DNA from: Alkaliphilus serpentinus
GTDB lineage: Bacteria > Bacillota > Clostridia > Peptostreptococcales > Natronincolaceae
Assembly: GCF_009017255.1 (NCBI RefSeq)
Contig: NZ_WBZB01000008.1
Span: forward strand, 1-64,000
DNA length: 64,000 nt
Direction of reading: 5' to 3'
Below the pieces are notes generated by a model that saw only the letters and a program-made list of their open reading frames with translations, ran no database searches and was not told the DNA's origin. Position numbers and translations under genes: made by a program. This document shows, piece after piece, positions 50,864 to 61,141 of the stretch; position 1 is the stretch's first letter, and each line of letters starts with the position of its first letter.

Positions 50864-52267
50864 ATGAGTATTAAGGTAAAAAAACAAGCCACCATTTGGC
50901 ACGCTCTTATTGTAATTATATTCTTAATTGTTACTTTAGCTGTTGCCATCAGAGTTTATGGAGCCGATCCTCATATACCTCTAATAGCCTCAACCATACT
51001 TGCGGCAGGAATAGCAGTAACAATGCTAGGCTTTGAATGGTCTGAAATTGAAGAGGGTATGATCGATACCATTAAAATGGCCATGCAGGCCGTTCTGATA
51101 CTGATGGTAATTGGTACCATCGTCGGAACCTGGATCTTAAGTGGAACAGTTCCTACTATGATTTACTATGGGTTACAAATACTATCACCTGGAATCTTTC
51201 TATTTGCTGCATGTCTTATCTGTTGTATCGTTTCTTTAGCAACTGGAAGCTCCTGGACTACAGCAGCAACAGTAGGTATTGCTCTAATAGGGGTTGGCAC
51301 AGGCTTAGGCATTCCAGTAGGCATGGTTGCTGGTGCTATCATTTCTGGTGCTTACTTCGGAGACAAGATGTCTCCTCTATCAGATACTACAAACTTGGCT
51401 CCTGCAATGGCAGGAACTACATTATTTGAGCACGTAAGACACATGATTTATACTACAGTACCTGTTTTAGTAATATCTTTAATATTATATGCTATTCTAG
51501 GTTTAAGATACGCAGGTAGAGAATTAGATATCGTACAAATAGATTTGATATTATCAACAATTTCAGCTAACTTCGATATTTCATTATTATTATTAATACC
51601 ACCGATCCTTGTTATTGTTATCGTAGTATTGAAAATACCAGCTATTCCTGGTTTAATTGGCGGAACAATCCTTGGTGGAATATTTGCAGCCCTTTTCCAA
51701 GGTGCTGGCATGGGAGCTATCATCGATGCCGCCCATTATGGGTATGTATTAGATTCTGGAGTTCCAATAGTTGATGACTTGCTAAGTAAAGGCGGTTTAG
51801 ACGGAATGATGTGGACAGTTTCATTGATTCTTATAGCCTTAGCCTTTGGTGGAGTTATGGAGAAAACCGGAATGCTTCATGCTGTTGTAAACTCAATGCT
51901 TAAATTTGCTAAGGGTACCGGTTCTTTAGTTTTAGCAACTGTTGTCTCATCTATAGCCGTTAACATATTGGCTGGTGAGCAGTATCTTTCAATCGTAATT
52001 CCTGGTAGAATGTATAAGGATGCCTATGCCGAAAAGGGTATTCATCCTAAGGTACTATCAAGAGCCCTAGAGGGATCTGGTACTGTTACCTCTGCATTAA
52101 TTCCATGGAATACCTGCGGGGTTTATATGTATGAAACCTTAGGGGTACATCCCTTCACCTATCTACCCTATGCATTCTTGAATTTACTATTACCAATTGT
52201 AAATGTTATTTATGCATACCTTGGTATAACCATACCAACTATCGAAAAAGAAAAGGCAACAGCATAG
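50864..52267 (+). CDS. NhaC-family Na+/H+ antiporter (or related ion-coupled amino-acid exchanger)
   Basis: 467 residues, about 11-12 transmembrane helices. The family signature SGAYFGDKMSPLSDTTNLAPAMAGTTLFEHVRHM (about 160-193) and LATGSSWTTAATVGIALIG are clear, as is the repeat-half motif VNILAGEQYLSIVIPGRMYKDAY. NhaC proteins exchange cytoplasmic Na+ for protons; some relatives are malate/lactate or amino-acid antiporters, so the substrate needs testing. It has a GGGAGG ribosome site and its own promoter and terminator. Sodium cycling fits a peptide/amino-acid-fermenting, possibly alkaliphilic anaerobe. Confidence 0.88.
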   Translation: MSIKVKKQATIWHALIVIIFLIVTLAVAIRVYGADPHIPLIASTILAAGIAVTMLGFEWSEIEEGMIDTIKMAMQAVLILMVIGTIVGTWILSGTVPTMIYYGLQILSPGIFLFAACLICCIVSLATGSSWTTAATVGIALIGVGTGLGIPVGMVAGAIISGAYFGDKMSPLSDTTNLAPAMAGTTLFEHVRHMIYTTVPVLVISLILYAILGLRYAGRELDIVQIDLILSTISANFDISLLLLIPPILVIVIVVLKIPAIPGLIGGTILGGIFAALFQGAGMGAIIDAAHYGYVLDSGVPIVDDLLSKGGLDGMMWTVSLILIALAFGGVMEKTGMLHAVVNSMLKFAKGTGSLVLATVVSSIAVNILAGEQYLSIVIPGRMYKDAYAEKGIHPKVLSRALEGSGTVTSALIPWNTCGVYMYETLGVHPFTYLPYAFLNLLLPIVNVIYAYLGITIPTIEKEKATA

Positions 52268-52285
52268 CATATAGTCAATATTTAA

Positions 52286-52317
52286 CCAGTAATCCCAATG
52301 GGATTACTGGTTTTTTT
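52286..52317 (+). terminator. Terminator of the NhaC-family gene
   Basis: CCAGTAATCCC-AAT-GGGATTACTGG followed by seven T. Confidence 0.92.
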
Positions 52318-52436
52318 CTTTAATGGAGAATTATTCGTTATAAATAATTTTAATATATAAAGATTGTTAATTAATATTTAAATTCCTCAATTAATATGAT
52401 ATTATATATATGTTAAATTAATAGGAGGTGCATTAA

Positions 52437-53762
52437 ATGGACAAGAAGCAAATTGTAGCTATAATACTATTGCCTTTATTGACAGTTGCTATCTTAGCAG
52501 GCTGTACAGCTTTATCTAATAAAGATGCAGAGGTGCCAGGTTACACAGACGGAAGCTACACAGGAGTAGGTAAGGGTTATGGTGGCGATATTAAAGTAGA
52601 AGTTGTTATAGAAGAAGGAAAAATTTCTTCTATCGGAGTTACAGACCATAGCGAATCAGCCGGTATCAGCGATCCAGCAATAACCTGTATACCTGCAAAG
52701 ATTGTTGAAGCACAATCTGCAGATGTTGATGTGGAAACTGGGGCAACAGTATCCAGTAAAGGTATAATAGAAGCTGTTAAGAAGGCCCTCGCGAAGGCAT
52801 CTGGCGAAGCTGGCGGTGCTTTCCCAGACGGAACCCATGAAGGTGTAGGAAAAGGCTATGCTGGGGATATTAAGGTTAAGGTTGAAGTTGCAGGCGGAAA
52901 AATTACTGCAATTGAAGTTTTAGACCATAGTGAAACAAAAGGCATCAGTGATCCAGCAATTACTACTATACCAGCAAAAGTAATTGAAACCCAATCAGTG
53001 GATGTTGATACTGTTTCTGGGGCTACTGGTACAAGTAACGGTCTGATTCAAGCAATAAAGGTTGCTTTAGGCCTTGAAGAAGCACCTGCTGTAGCAGAAA
53101 CTCCAGAAGCTATGACCTTTGTTGATGGTGTATACGAAGGCGTTGGCGAAGGCTTTAAGGGAGATATAAAAGTAAGAGTAACTGTAGAAGAGACAAAAAT
53201 CTCAGCTATTGAAATCTTAGAAATTATCGATACTGCCAATATGGGAGACACAGCTGCTGAAGATACAGCTACTATGATTATGGAATATCAATCTACAGAG
53301 GTGGATGCCATCACAGGTGCTACTAAATCAAGCCAAGGAACAATTGATGCTGTTATAGCAGCTTTAGCAAGTGAAGCTATTGATCCTAATGCAGTAGGCG
53401 AAGCTGAGGAAGAGGAAGCTCCAGCCGAAGAAGAGGAAGAAGAAGCTTCTGCTCCTGCTCCAGCACCAGCTCCAGCACCAGCTCCAGCTTCTCCTTATAA
53501 GGATGGTACTTATACTGGTCAAGGTGAAGGATTTTACGGAGACATTAAGCTTCAGGTAGAAATTGCAGGTGGTAAAATAACCAATATTAGCATCGTAGCG
53601 ATGGATGAAACTCCTGGAATTGGCGATAAAGCCATTGAAAAGATCATTGAGCAAGCAATTGCAAATCAATCAGCTGAAGTAGATACAGTAACCGAAGCAA
53701 CGATATCAAGTGATGGTGCTAAAGCAGCCCTTCAAGATGCATTAAACCAAGCTAAGAAATAA
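52437..53762 (+). CDS. Lipoprotein with four FMN-binding domains (PplA-like)
   Basis: 441 residues. The lipobox LAGC makes C23 the lipid anchor. Four FMN_bind repeats cover about 36-120, 128-212, 227-311 and 353-438, each with DG-Y-G-G-G(Y/F)-GDIKV-V...GKI..I and a C-terminal flavinylation-like motif: TGATVSS (102-107), SGATGTS (194-200), TGATKSS (293-299) and TEATISS (419-425, G lost). A glutamate- then Pro/Ala-rich linker (about 322-352) separates the third and fourth domains. Proteins of this type receive covalent FMN from ApbE and carry electrons outside the membrane, as Listeria PplA does. No ApbE or NDH-2 gene is in the window. GGAGG precedes the ATG. Confidence 0.88.
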   Translation: MDKKQIVAIILLPLLTVAILAGCTALSNKDAEVPGYTDGSYTGVGKGYGGDIKVEVVIEEGKISSIGVTDHSESAGISDPAITCIPAKIVEAQSADVDVETGATVSSKGIIEAVKKALAKASGEAGGAFPDGTHEGVGKGYAGDIKVKVEVAGGKITAIEVLDHSETKGISDPAITTIPAKVIETQSVDVDTVSGATGTSNGLIQAIKVALGLEEAPAVAETPEAMTFVDGVYEGVGEGFKGDIKVRVTVEETKISAIEILEIIDTANMGDTAAEDTATMIMEYQSTEVDAITGATKSSQGTIDAVIAALASEAIDPNAVGEAEEEEAPAEEEEEEASAPAPAPAPAPAPASPYKDGTYTGQGEGFYGDIKLQVEIAGGKITNISIVAMDETPGIGDKAIEKIIEQAIANQSAEVDTVTEATISSDGAKAALQDALNQAKK

Positions 53763-53770
53763 TAACAAAA

Positions 53771-53793
53771 GGCCTGAGGATAAACCTCAGGCC
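53771..53793. terminator. Bidirectional terminator between the FMN-binding gene and phoU
   Basis: GGCCTGAGG-ATAAA-CCTCAGGCC between convergent genes; T-rich on the plus side (CCTTCTTAT). Confidence 0.75.
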
Positions 53794-53802
53794 CTTCTTA
53801 TA

Positions 53803-54453
53803 TCAATTAATCTCTACGTTTTCTCCCGTTACAATATAAATGATTCTTTCCCCTATGTTGGTTGCATGATCTGCAATTCTTTCTAGATACCTCCCTACAA
53901 ATATAAGGTTTGTAGCTTGCTTTACAATCATTCGGTTCTCTATCATCATATTAATAAGCTCTGTATAAATTTCTTCGTATATTTCATCCACTGCCTCATC
54001 ATCATTTGCTACCTCTCTAGCTAAATCAACATCCAGTGTCATAAAGGCATCTAAACACTTCTTAACCATTTCTTGAGACAGCTTTGCCATCCTAGGGATA
54101 TCAATCAAAGGCTTTATCAGCTTCTCATCCCCAATTTCAATTGTAACCTTGGCAATGTTCACTGCATGATCCCCCATTCTTTCAAGGTCGGTTATCATCT
54201 TAAGAATTGTTCCTATTACCCTTAGGTCTTTAGCTAGCGGTTGTTGAAGGGCTATTAGATTCATACAATCCATTTCTATTTCCAATTCCATTTCATCTAT
54301 TGCATCATCCATTACATAGATTTTTCTTGCTAATTCCAAATCCTGATTTGCCAAGGATTTCACTGATTCATTTATGATTTCCTGCACCATAGCCCCCATC
54401 TTGAGTAGTTTTAAATTAAGCTCCTTTAGCTGATTATGAAACTGATTTCTCAT
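53803..54453 (-). CDS. phoU: Phosphate-signalling protein PhoU
   Basis: 216 residues, all-helical, with two PhoU repeats, each with the metal-binding E/D pattern (VMDDAIDEMELEIEMDCMNLIALQQPLAKDLR and NDDEAVDEIYEEIYTELINMMI). TDLERMGDHAVNIAK and RYLERIADHATNIGE are the paired helices of the family. It modulates the Pst transporter and the Pho two-component sensor. Last gene of pstSCAB-phoU. Confidence 0.96.
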   Translation of the reverse strand: MRNQFHNQLKELNLKLLKMGAMVQEIINESVKSLANQDLELARKIYVMDDAIDEMELEIEMDCMNLIALQQPLAKDLRVIGTILKMITDLERMGDHAVNIAKVTIEIGDEKLIKPLIDIPRMAKLSQEMVKKCLDAFMTLDVDLAREVANDDEAVDEIYEEIYTELINMMIENRMIVKQATNLIFVGRYLERIADHATNIGERIIYIVTGENVEIN

Positions 54454-54505
54454 AGCTTGCCTCCATTCTTCAATCCTACTATTATTATTTATATTTTATC
54501 AAAAA

Positions 54506-55291
54506 TTAACCGAATCTACCAGTAATATAGTCCTCTGTTCTCTTATCTCTAGGCTTTGAGAATATGGCTTGAGTCTTTCCAAACTCAATAAGGTCACCCG
54601 ACAGGAAAAAAGCCGTATTATCAGAAATTCTGGCAGCTTGGTGCATAGAATGGGTTACAATAACAATTGTATAATGATTTTTTAACTCCTCAATTAAACC
54701 CTCCACTCTATGGGTGGCTATTGGATCTAAGGCAGAGGTGGGCTCATCCATTAATAAAACATCCGGTTGGATTGCTAAACATCTGGCTATGCAAAGCCTT
54801 TGCTGCTGTCCCCCTGACAAACCATAGGCGTTATCATTTAAACGATCTTTAACTTCATCCCAAAGGGCAGCACTTTTTAAGCTTTCCTCAGCAATTTCCA
54901 TGAGCTTTCTTTTATCTTTAATACCATGGATTTTGGGACCATAGACAACATTCTCATATATTGACTTCGGAAAGGGGTTGGGTTTTTGAAAAACCATTCC
55001 TACAGTAGTTCTTAACTCCTCTACACCAAAGCCCTTATCAAAAATATTTTTGCCATGATAAAGGATTTCTCCAGATGTTTTTACAATAGGGATCATCTCT
55101 ACCATACGATTTAGGGTTTTGATAAAGGTAGACTTTCCACAGCCCGAAGGTCCAATGATTGCAGTAACCTCTTTTTCCATTATATCTATATTAATATTCT
55201 TCAGGGCTTGATCATTTCCATACCAAAGGTTTAAGTTCTTTATACTAAAAATCGCTTTTTTCTCATCTTTTAATTCATTTATCGTTTTCAA
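54506..55291 (-). CDS. pstB: Phosphate ABC transporter ATP-binding protein
   Basis: About 261 residues. Walker [20 protein letters not shown]-loop [19 protein letters not shown] (typical for PstB), signature [16 protein letters not shown], Walker [17 protein letters not shown]-loop VTHSM. The ATG at 55306 overlaps its own Shine-Dalgarno region (GGGAGG); a TTG at 55291 six bases after GGAGG is the better start and gives L-K-T-I-N as N-terminus. It lies just after pstA. Confidence 0.95.
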   Translation of the reverse strand: MKTINELKDEKKAIFSIKNLNLWYGNDQALKNINIDIMEKEVTAIIGPSGCGKSTFIKTLNRMVEMIPIVKTSGEILYHGKNIFDKGFGVEELRTTVGMVFQKPNPFPKSIYENVVYGPKIHGIKDKRKLMEIAEESLKSAALWDEVKDRLNDNAYGLSGGQQQRLCIARCLAIQPDVLLMDEPTSALDPIATHRVEGLIEELKNHYTIVIVTHSMHQAARISDNTAFFLSGDLIEFGKTQAIFSKPRDKRTEDYITGRFG

Positions 55292-55308
55292 AGGTAATCC
55301 TCCCATTT

Positions 55309-56214
55309 CTAGTATCTTCTTTGAAATTTGTTTCTAATAATGATTGCAATGGAGTTTAGAGTAAAGAGCATTAACAATAATACCACTATAGTAGCAGCGG
55401 CTAGATTGGCATACTCAGCCGTAAGGACAGTATCTAGAGTCCAATAATAGATTTGTATCGGTAGTGCAGTAAAATCATCCATGATGTTTTGTGGAATTTT
55501 TAATATTAAAGTTGGTATTCCCAAAACCACCAGAGGAGCCGTTTCTCCTATGGCTCTAGAGAGGGCTAATATGGATCCCGTAAGAATACCCGGCAATGCC
55601 ACCGGTAAAACTACCCTACTGATTGTGGTCCATTTTGATGCTCCCATAGCATAGGAGGCATCCCTTAAGAAACCAGGCACGGCTCTTATTGCCTCTTGAC
55701 TGGCTACAACCACGATTGGAAGCACCAAAAGAGACATGGTTAATCCTCCAGCTAAGATACTGGATCCCAAATTCAATAGCCTTCCAAAAACAGTAAGCCC
55801 CAGGAGTCCGAATATTACCGAGGGCACCCCTGCTAGATTTGAAATATTGGTTTTTATTAGGGTCTGTAGCCTTCCCTTACTAGAGTATTCCTCTAGATAA
55901 ATGGCTGTCGAAACACCAAGAATAATTGTTACCGGAGCCACGATTACCATTAATAAAAAGGACCCAACAATCGCTCCAAAAATCCCTGCCTTTTCGGGGA
56001 AAATTGAAAGCTTACTGGTTAAGAATTGAATATCTAACCAACCAATGCTTTGAGTAAAAATTCTATATATTAATATTCCTAATACCAGCAAGGCGAATAA
56101 CGCTGATAATAGAAATACTAGCTTTGCCGATTTATCAATCATAATCCGTTTTTTTATTTTCTTTTTAAGATTTTCTACATTTAGCTCATTATTTTTAGTG
56201 ATTTTGCATTCCAT
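55309..56214 (-). CDS. pstA: Phosphate ABC transporter permease PstA
   Basis: 301 residues, six transmembrane segments. The family motifs [25 protein letters not shown] and the EAA loop [50 protein letters not shown] are complete. The N-terminus is a lysine-rich tail ([14 protein letters not shown]). It partners with PstC. The 230-bp gap to pstC contains a TGTTGAATGTTGAA-type repeat and no gene. Confidence 0.95.
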   Translation of the reverse strand: MECKITKNNELNVENLKKKIKKRIMIDKSAKLVFLLSALFALLVLGILIYRIFTQSIGWLDIQFLTSKLSIFPEKAGIFGAIVGSFLLMVIVAPVTIILGVSTAIYLEEYSSKGRLQTLIKTNISNLAGVPSVIFGLLGLTVFGRLLNLGSSILAGGLTMSLLVLPIVVVASQEAIRAVPGFLRDASYAMGASKWTTISRVVLPVALPGILTGSILALSRAIGETAPLVVLGIPTLILKIPQNIMDDFTALPIQIYYWTLDTVLTAEYANLAAATIVVLLLMLFTLNSIAIIIRNKFQRRY

Positions 56215-56444
56215 TTTGCAACCTTTCCTTTCCTTAGGTTTACCCTGTAAATCAATTACCGAGCTTTAAAGGTCATCGCTATCATACTATTGAATTCAAA
56301 AGATTTTCAATGTTGAATGTTGAAATAAGGTAGCTAGTTAATTTCCCATAAAATAGTTAGATATGTTAATGAAATCTTATGGCAAATTCCTAGATAAGTG
56401 ACTAACGCCAATCATAGATTGGGTTATCTACTTAATTATCTTCC

Positions 56445-57362
56445 TTAGTATTCCTCCCTATATTTACGAGAAATATACTGGGCTAATAGATTCATTAGTA
56501 GTGTAAAGACAAACAATATTAATCCTACTGCATATAGGCTGTAATAACCGACGGTTCCACTACCTGCATCTCCACTGGTAAACTCCACGATATAGGCTGT
56601 CATAGTTTGAATAGACTTGGTGATATCGAAGGTGAAATTTTTTGAACTGCCACTGGCAATGGTTACAATCATGGTTTCACCAATGGCCCTGGAAATGGCC
56701 AATACAAAGGAAGCTATAATGCCTGAAATTGCAGCAGGTATCACTACCTTCACAGCAACCTCCAGTCTAGTTGATCCTAAAGCATAAGCCCCCTCCCTTA
56801 ATGCATTGGGTACTGAGTTCATAGCGTCCTCTGATAGAGAAGTTACTAGGGGTATAATCATAATTCCCATTACAATTCCTGGACTAAGGGCATTTTTTGC
56901 TTCTAATCCTGGAATCACCGCCATTAGCAATGGTGTAACAAAGGAGTAGGCAAAGAATCCATACACAATTGTAGGAATTCCCGCCAATAACTCCATAATA
57001 GGTTTTAATCTTTTTCGAATCTTTTCTGTAGCAAACTCACTTAAATATATAGCTGAGGTTAGTCCTACAGGGATGGCCACCATCATGGCAATCAGAGATG
57101 TTAGAATTGTTCCATTAATTAAGGGTAATATTCCAAATCTAGGATTAGCGGCTAAAGGTGCCAACTGTGTGCTAAAGATATCGGCGAAGGGTACCGCCCG
57201 AAAAAATTTCAGGGCATCAAATACTAAAGTTAACACAATTCCTATAGTTGTTATTATAGAAATTAGAGCTGCAGTAAAAAAAATAACCGGCATAACGTTA
57301 TCTAATGATTTTTTTTGCTTCTTATTATTTTTTAGAATGATTTCTCTTACATTATTATTCAT
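56445..57362 (-). CDS. pstC: Phosphate ABC transporter permease PstC
   Basis: 305 residues, six transmembrane segments. Motifs are MELLAGIPTIVYGFFAYSFVTPLL and the EAA loop VPNALREGAYALGSTRLEVAVKVVIPAAISGIIASFVLAISRAIGETMIV. It follows pstS by 133 bp in the same direction. The polar N-terminus (NNNVREIILKNNKKQKKSLD) lies in the cytoplasm. Confidence 0.95.
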   Translation of the reverse strand: MNNNVREIILKNNKKQKKSLDNVMPVIFFTAALISIITTIGIVLTLVFDALKFFRAVPFADIFSTQLAPLAANPRFGILPLINGTILTSLIAMMVAIPVGLTSAIYLSEFATEKIRKRLKPIMELLAGIPTIVYGFFAYSFVTPLLMAVIPGLEAKNALSPGIVMGIMIIPLVTSLSEDAMNSVPNALREGAYALGSTRLEVAVKVVIPAAISGIIASFVLAISRAIGETMIVTIASGSSKNFTFDITKSIQTMTAYIVEFTSGDAGSGTVGYYSLYAVGLILFVFTLLMNLLAQYISRKYREEY

Positions 57363-57495
57363 ATGGTTTTATCCTTTCTACTGAAGATTAAGACAAAAGG
57401 TATATACTTAAACCAAAACATTCTTTACTTAAAACGACTTTAAGATGAGAGGCCATAGTGCTTCTCATCCTAAAGTATAAACCTTTTATTGATCT

Positions 57496-58521
57496 CTATT
57501 TAATAGCTTCTAATTGCTTTAAATATCCTTCATATTGAGCAGCAGGCAGTGGAGCAAATCCATTGTCACCGGCCAATCTTTGAGCACCTTCTGGAGATAC
57601 TACATATTTTGCGAAGTCAAGAACCTGTGGCTTTTCTTTAGCGTATTGTGCATTTAGATATGTGAAAACTGGTCTTGTAAACCCGCTATAGGGTAGATCT
57701 TCTCCTATTGTCTCTAGTGTAGGCTCAATAGGACCATTACCAAAGTCAACCTTTACTGCTGTAAGTTTATCTTGATTATTTACATAGTAGCCAAATCCAA
57801 AGAATGCAATTGCATTTTTATCTTTTGAAACTAAGTCCACTAGGGTTGAATACTCTTGCTGTAGGTTAGCGGTTTTAACCATTTCTTGCTCATCTAAAAT
57901 CTTTTCCCAGAAAAATTCGTATGTTCCGTGGTTTTCATTAGGACCGTAGAATTTGATTTCTTCAGCAGGCCATTCTGGTCTGATATCTGACCATAAAACC
58001 TTATCATCTGCTTTATAATGTCCTGAAAGATACATGTTAATAATTTCTTCCTTAGTCATTTCTTGAGCCCAATCGTTATCCTTATTAATAACCATTGTTA
58101 AACCGTCTAGAGCCAGCTTAAACTCCAAAACATCTTCACCTAATTTTAAACCCTTTTCTTCAAGCTGAGCTAGTTCAGAATCTTTAATTTTTCTAGATGC
58201 ATCTGCAAAATCTAATTCACCTGGTATGAACTTTTTAAATCCTGCACTTGATCCAGCACGTCCAACTTGAACACTTACGTCTGGTTGTACATTGGTCATG
58301 TATTCTTCTGCTATATGAGCCATTAAGGGATATACAGTACCTGATCCATCTACGATTACTGCCCCTTCAAGCTTTGTTTCTTCTACATCTTGATTTTCTC
58401 CAGCAGTATTCTCTTGATTTTCTCCACCTGTTGTAGCTTCGTCTTCAGTTTGACCTCCACATGCAACAGCAGAAATCAACAATACTGCTATTAATAAGAT
58501 TAATGAAAGCTTCTTTAACAT
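57496..58521 (-). CDS. pstS: Phosphate-binding lipoprotein PstS
   Basis: 341 residues with lipoprotein signal LLISAVAC (C21). An acidic, glutamine-rich linker precedes the PstS fold: IVDGSGTVYPLMAHIAEEY (phosphate-binding SGT loop), VGRAGSSAGFKKFIPGELDFADASR, LDGLTMVINKDND and FFGFGYYVNN. It captures phosphate for the PstCAB importer. First gene of the operon, behind a Pho box; GGAGG lies before the ATG. Confidence 0.95.
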   Translation of the reverse strand: MLKKLSLILLIAVLLISAVACGGQTEDEATTGGENQENTAGENQDVEETKLEGAVIVDGSGTVYPLMAHIAEEYMTNVQPDVSVQVGRAGSSAGFKKFIPGELDFADASRKIKDSELAQLEEKGLKLGEDVLEFKLALDGLTMVINKDNDWAQEMTKEEIINMYLSGHYKADDKVLWSDIRPEWPAEEIKFYGPNENHGTYEFFWEKILDEQEMVKTANLQQEYSTLVDLVSKDKNAIAFFGFGYYVNNQDKLTAVKVDFGNGPIEPTLETIGEDLPYSGFTRPVFTYLNAQYAKEKPQVLDFAKYVVSPEGAQRLAGDNGFAPLPAAQYEGYLKQLEAIK

Positions 58522-58602
58522 TTAATAAATCCTCCCATCAGAATGTTTTGTTTGGTTTTGTTTGTTCTACAATAATAATATACATGATAGAATTACCCAA
58601 TG

Positions 58603-58641
58603 TGTTATGTAACCGTTAATGATTTGTTAAGAACATGTTAT
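58603..58641 (-). promoter_or_regulatory. Pho box upstream of pstS
   Basis: On the minus strand ATAACA-N5-TTAACA-N5-TTAACG-N5-ATAACA: four hexamers at exact 11-bp spacing, matching the PhoP/PhoB TTAACA direct-repeat site of Gram-positives. A TATATT-type -10 follows about 20 bp further on. Confidence 0.85.
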
Positions 58642-58658
58642 GTGATGTGTTGGTTTTT

Positions 58659-60899
58659 TTATATTTTAAACTTGCCAACAATTTCCTGTAGATTGTTTGC
58701 TAGAGTACTTAAGCCCTCACTGGCGGTATAGATTCCCTCCATTGATGCTGATTGCTCCTCCATAGATGCAGCCACCTCTTCTGTGCTTGCTGAGTTGAGT
58801 TCTGATACTTCTGCTAATTTAATAATTCTTTCTTCCACACCTTTCCTCATTTCATCCATCTTTAGACTGGAGTTGTTCAGAATAGCTACCTTAGCCTCTG
58901 TATCTCCTACGGCTCCTGCTATCTTTATGTATTTTTCCTTTGATAGTTTTACATTTTCAGCTTGTTGGGTAGATATGGTAATTAAATTATTCATTGCTTC
59001 AGTTACCTCCAGCGAATCTTGTTTAAAGGTATCTATAATATTATTGATAATTTTTATAGCCTCCTTAGATTGCTCCGATAGCTTTCTTATTTCTTCTGCA
59101 ACTACAGCAAAGCCCTTACCCTGTTCACCTGCCCTTGCAGCTTCTATTGCAGCATTTAAAGCTAACAAATTGGTCCTATCAACAATATTCATGATAATTG
59201 TACTGGCTTCTTCTATCTTTATAGAGTTCTTATTGGTCTTTTCCATTTTAAGCTGTGCTTTTCTATTTACCTCACTGGATTCTTGGGTTATTTCAGCAAG
59301 AGTCTTTATAGTTTCTAAACCAGAGCTTATCAATTCCTTCACATTTTTTGTAGCCCTAGTCATCTCCTGTAGATTAGTGAGACTTTGACTTATAGCAATA
59401 TTCAACTCATTTGACACTTGTGAGCTTTCTTTAGCACTTCTGGCCTGATCCCAGGAGCCCTCTGCTATCCTCGATATAGTTGTGGCTACTTCATTTGATC
59501 CTAAGGTAACCTGTTGAGAATTAATTTTTAGCTCCTCCGTCGATGAGGCTACTAATCCTGCGGCTCTTTCCACTTCAGTTATAATAGAACGCAAATTTTT
59601 TCTAATCTTTATAATAGACCTTTCTAATTCCCCCATTTCATCCCTTCTTACCCCTTGATCATCCTCAATACTACCCTGTAAATTGAAATCCGCTATTTCA
59701 TTTGTAATGGCTGTTACCCTTTTAATAGGTTTGCTTATAGATTGGGCTAGCTTAATGGCTAAAATTGTAGAAATAGCAATGATAATTAATGCAATAAGCA
59801 TTAAATTTTTCCTTAGGTGATGAATCCCTTGATAGCCATCCTCTTCTTTAACCTCAATAATTAAACCAACAAAGCTATCTCCAACTTCTGCAACGGATAA
59901 GGTTCCTATTACATCATTACCTTCATAACCAATATAATGCTTTGTTTGGCAAAACTCCAAATTACCATTGATAATATGCTCTGCTAATACATCTGCTGCT
60001 TCTGTATTAAGGACTTCCTTTAAAACTGCTCCTTCTTTATACTGCCCCCTCATTGTATTGGTAAGAAATATTCCTTCAGAGTTAATAAGATATGCATCGG
60101 CAGAATCGGCTAATCTACCAATTTCATCTTGTACAATCTCATTAACTCTTTCTTGATTAAGGACTATATTTAATGTGCCAATTGAACCATCCCCAGCTGA
60201 GGGTATGGGTGTTGAAAGGACCATAAGATTATCTTTAATAAAACTATTCCAAAATACCTCAGACCAGTTTTGTTGTCCCAACATAGCCTTCCCTACAAAA
60301 TCCCCCGAAAAAACCAAGGGGGCAATATCATTTTTGTGATACTTATTGCTAAATATCACCTCACCATAGCTATTGGTAAGAAAGATATCTGTATACTGAT
60401 GCTTTTCAATAATTGGGCTTAAGTATTTTTCAAAATCTGAATTGATTAGCTTCTCTTCTATTTCACTATAATTAAAGCTATTCAAAACTTCCATACCCTC
60501 GGTGATGGTTTTAGAGGTTGCTAATATTCTACCGTCACCTTCTCTATTATAAAAATATTGATTGATTCTATCAATGGTTAGAGAAGTAAACAATTCATTT
60601 CCTTTTAATATTTCTCTTTCAATTTCATTGCTGGAAGTATTTATACTTATGGAGCTTAGAATTATGATTGGCAACAAACTAGTTAATAGCACCATTATTA
60701 AAAGCTTAACCTGAACTCTTAAATCATTAAGTTTAAGGAGGGTAAATCTTTTACCCATCTTAGGATCTTTAGAAAAATTTTTCTTTTTTCTATAATCTTT
60801 ATTTCTATTCATCCTCGTTATCTGAATCATCTTACTAAGCTTACTAATAAAAGTGCTTTTGACCTTATTCAACATAAGCTTAAAACTAGTTGTCATCAA
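58659..60899 (-). CDS. Methyl-accepting chemotaxis protein (double-Cache type)
   Basis: 746 residues. A basic cytoplasmic start (1-60) precedes TM1 (about 65-85), a large extracellular Cache-type sensor (about 90-365, with [30 protein letters not shown]), TM2 (about 370-388), HAMP ([20 protein letters not shown]) and the signalling hairpin tip [40 protein letters not shown]. It senses an extracellular small molecule and controls CheA. The ligand is unknown. The unusually long basic N-terminus may mean the true start is further in, but no internal start has a clearly better ribosome site. Confidence 0.92.
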   Translation of the reverse strand: MMTTSFKLMLNKVKSTFISKLSKMIQITRMNRNKDYRKKKNFSKDPKMGKRFTLLKLNDLRVQVKLLIMVLLTSLLPIIILSSISINTSSNEIEREILKGNELFTSLTIDRINQYFYNREGDGRILATSKTITEGMEVLNSFNYSEIEEKLINSDFEKYLSPIIEKHQYTDIFLTNSYGEVIFSNKYHKNDIAPLVFSGDFVGKAMLGQQNWSEVFWNSFIKDNLMVLSTPIPSAGDGSIGTLNIVLNQERVNEIVQDEIGRLADSADAYLINSEGIFLTNTMRGQYKEGAVLKEVLNTEAADVLAEHIINGNLEFCQTKHYIGYEGNDVIGTLSVAEVGDSFVGLIIEVKEEDGYQGIHHLRKNLMLIALIIIAISTILAIKLAQSISKPIKRVTAITNEIADFNLQGSIEDDQGVRRDEMGELERSIIKIRKNLRSIITEVERAAGLVASSTEELKINSQQVTLGSNEVATTISRIAEGSWDQARSAKESSQVSNELNIAISQSLTNLQEMTRATKNVKELISSGLETIKTLAEITQESSEVNRKAQLKMEKTNKNSIKIEEASTIIMNIVDRTNLLALNAAIEAARAGEQGKGFAVVAEEIRKLSEQSKEAIKIINNIIDTFKQDSLEVTEAMNNLITISTQQAENVKLSKEKYIKIAGAVGDTEAKVAILNNSSLKMDEMRKGVEERIIKLAEVSELNSASTEEVAASMEEQSASMEGIYTASEGLSTLANNLQEIVGKFKI

Positions 60900-61081
60900 G
60901 TTTCCTCCTCCTATTTAAGTCTCTTTCTGTATTTATCAACTAAAAATTTGTTCGAACCATAGCCTCCATCTCCTTAATGTGTATAATTTTCCTCCTTAGT
61001 TAAATATAAGTGAGTTTCTTTATCAGGCTATTAATTTATTGTTAATACTTTGTTAATTCCCTTTAGAAGGAAATTATCCAA

Positions 61082-61112
61082 TTAAAAAGAGACACCAAGT
61101 ATTTCAGTGTCT
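61082..61112 (-). terminator. Terminator after the EAL-CBS gene
   Basis: AGACAC/GTGTCT stem (61090-61112) with a minus-strand run of T. Confidence 0.7.
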
Positions 61113-61141
61113 TCAAAGAGTTTTTCCGTTGCAATATTAAA

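Noticed and set aside
53364-53669. Minus-strand ORF rich in W/S/R/F
   Set aside because: It is the mirror of the Glu-rich and Pro/Ala-rich linker in the FMN-binding lipoprotein; low-complexity artefact.
58783-59388. Plus-strand ORF of 201 codons
   Set aside because: It is antisense to the chemoreceptor signalling domain; long antisense frames arise from the helical-repeat codon pattern. No ribosome site or homology.
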